Shown here piece by piece: positions 42,860-44,115 of a stretch of 44,115 nucleotides of DNA. The translations under genes were made by a program, and so were the position numbers. How positions within the stretch are numbered: position 1 is the first letter of the stretch; every line of letters begins with the position of its first letter. The DNA comes from Deltaproteobacteria bacterium (GTDB taxonomy: Bacteria > Desulfobacterota > Desulfarculia > Adiutricales > Adiutricaceae), in contig JAITKA010000012.1 of NCBI GenBank assembly GCA_031278635.1, positions 1 through 44,115 on the forward strand, read 5' to 3'. The notes beneath the pieces were generated by a model, which saw only the letters and a program-made list of their open reading frames with translations, searched no databases and was not told the origin of the DNA.

Positions 42860-44115
42860 ATGTCCACAAGAAAGCTATATCTTGGAGATAATTTAGAGGT
42901 CCTTCGCAAGAGCGTCAAGGATAATTCCGTTGATTTGATATATTTGGATCCGCCGTTCAACTCCCAGAGCATCCATAACGCGTATGTGGGTTCCGACGCC
43001 CAAACAAAGGCTTTCGATGACACCTGGCAGTGGACGCCGGAAACGGTAGCCGTCCTTGATGACATTGGGCGAATTTATGGCCACGGAACGAAGGAACTGC
43101 TTTCGTCAATCGGCGCCGTCGCGGGAAACGACGGCTTGGCCGCGTACCTGGTTATGATGGCGGCGAGGCTCTTCGAGCTGAGAAGGGCGCTGAAAACCAC
43201 CGGGAGCATATATTTGCACTGCGATCCCTCGGCGGGACACTACCTGAAGGTCGTCATGGATTCGATATTCGGCGTTAGGAATTTCAGGAACTGTGTCGTC
43301 TGGAAAAGGACGAGCGCCCATGGCGACACCAAGGGTTGGGGCCGGATACAGGACCATATCCTTTATTACACCATGTCGGATAATTATACGTGGAATAAGG
43401 TATATACCCAGTATTCGGAGGATTACGTAACGAAATTTTTTAAATATAGGGAAAATGGCCGCTCGTTCCAGGCGGATAATTTAATGGCCGCGGGAACAAG
43501 GGCGGGGGACTCGGGCAAGCCGTGGCGGGGGATAGACCCCAACGAGAGGGGCAACCACTGGGCCATAAGGCGAAGTTTCCTCAATGATCCGAGCGTGCCC
43601 GAAAACCCGCTTTCGGCGTTGGATTATTTGGATTCCATCGGGAGGATTCATTGGCCCCCGAAAGGGAAGGTACCGAGACTAAAGAGGTATTTGGACGAGA
43701 TGAAAGGCGGCCCGGTGCAGGACATAGTACTGGATATCCCGCCGTTGTCCCGGAACGCCAAGGAAAAGCTTGGTTACCCGACGCAAAAGCCCTTGGCGCT
43801 TTTGGAGAGGATCATCGGGGTTTCCTCCAACCCGGGCGACGCCGTGCTGGATCCTTTTTGCGGCTCGGGCACGGCCATGGAGGCGGCGGAGAAGCTGGGC
43901 AGGCAGTGGGTCGGGATGGACGTCTCGCATTTGGCCATAGCCCTCTCGGAGCGCCGCATGCGCGAGGGTTTCGGCCGCAAGGCCGGCTTCGCCTTTGAGG
44001 TGGAGGGGATGCCGAAAGATCTGGGGTCGGCCAGGGAGTTGGCCATGGGGAAGCCGGACGGGGGGTATCGGTTCCGGTGCTGGGCGTGTTCCCTGGTGGG
44101 CGCAAGGCCCGTGGG
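42860..44115 (+). CDS. Site-specific DNA methyltransferase (beta-class), cut at the window edge
   Basis: The first 418 codons of an open frame that runs off the right end. Motif IV comes first (DLIYLDPPFNS, DPPF at 30-33) and the AdoMet-binding motif I late (DPFCGSGTAMEAAEKLGRQW, from residue 331), the order of beta-class N6-adenine/N4-cytosine enzymes such as type III Mod subunits. YPTQKPLALLERI just before motif I is typical. The last visible residues (YRFRCWACSLVGARPV) resemble the junction to a C-terminal nuclease-like domain in some fused enzymes, but this cannot be seen. Frequent AGG, ATA and TTG codons and the AT-rich upstream DNA differ from the neighbours and suggest horizontal transfer. 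No clear ribosome site precedes the ATG. Confidence 0.88.
   Translation, partial: MSTRKLYLGDNLEVLRKSVKDNSVDLIYLDPPFNSQSIHNAYVGSDAQTKAFDDTWQWTPETVAVLDDIGRIYGHGTKELLSSIGAVAGNDGLAAYLVMMAARLFELRRALKTTGSIYLHCDPSAGHYLKVVMDSIFGVRNFRNCVVWKRTSAHGDTKGWGRIQDHILYYTMSDNYTWNKVYTQYSEDYVTKFFKYRENGRSFQADNLMAAGTRAGDSGKPWRGIDPNERGNHWAIRRSFLNDPSVPENPLSALDYLDSIGRIHWPPKGKVPRLKRYLDEMKGGPVQDIVLDIPPLSRNAKEKLGYPTQKPLALLERIIGVSSNPGDAVLDPFCGSGTAMEAAEKLGRQWVGMDVSHLAIALSERRMREGFGRKAGFAFEVEGMPKDLGSARELAMGKPDGGYRFRCWACSLVGARPV

Overview
The window looks like an anaerobic, fairly GC-rich member of the Desulfobacterota (formerly Deltaproteobacteria) with a Wood-Ljungdahl pathway. The evidence is a complete bacterial CODH/acetyl-CoA synthase set with deltaproteobacterial-looking sequences, two bifunctional AdhE proteins, a sigma-54-type psp promoter and a large hybrid kinase. 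An acetogen or syntroph, for example a relative of the termite-gut Adiutrix group, is possible, but that placement is inference. No rRNA, tRNA, CRISPR array or insertion sequence was recognised.

Layout. 1-2290: psp envelope-stress operon (pspA, pspB, two PspC-domain genes) and a convergent tandem-DUF2292 protein. 2291-4173: hemL with a structured leader. 4382-16099, all on the minus strand and read right to left: a PocR-domain histidine kinase, an AraC-type response regulator (RR2), adhE2, a paralogous regulator (RR1) and adhE1. This is a duplicated regulator-plus-adhE cassette led by one sensor. 16863-27086, also minus: acsD1, acsD2 (long Ala/Pro/Lys tail), cooS, acsB, acsC, acsE. 28189-29939: a two-gene ABC-2 exporter. 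30000-31430: non-coding DNA with structured hairpins and an operator-like cluster. 31431-33442: oppD/oppF ATPases without permeases. 33519-35231: an M23 lipoprotein and two small unknown genes. 35743-39399: a secreted repeat protein and a hybrid kinase. 39400-41878: a long AT-rich gap. 41879-42394: cheD. 42860-end: a truncated DNA methyltransferase.

How the genes fit together. CODH/ACS makes or splits acetyl-CoA; AdhE interconverts acetyl-CoA, acetaldehyde and ethanol. The kinase has a PocR-type domain, a family linked to sensing small organic metabolites, so the central 23 kb reads as a C1/C2 metabolism island with its own control. The kinase operon and the acs operon share a 21-bp upstream box (20 of 21 identical).

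The most unusual content is non-coding. (1) Five copies at about 100-110-bp spacing of a hairpin with an invariant 16-nt loop and changing stems lie upstream of RR1 (9442-9877). (2) Four copies at about 102-109-bp spacing of a larger structure with compensating stem changes lie upstream of the acs operon (27227-27625). (3) Three mutually exclusive pairing arms ending in a T-run lie in the kinase leader (16312-16434). In addition RR2, encoded with the kinase, has Glu where RR1 has the phospho-acceptor Asp. These suggest an RNA- and phosphorelay-based control layer for acetogenesis and ethanol metabolism that I do not recognise from known families.
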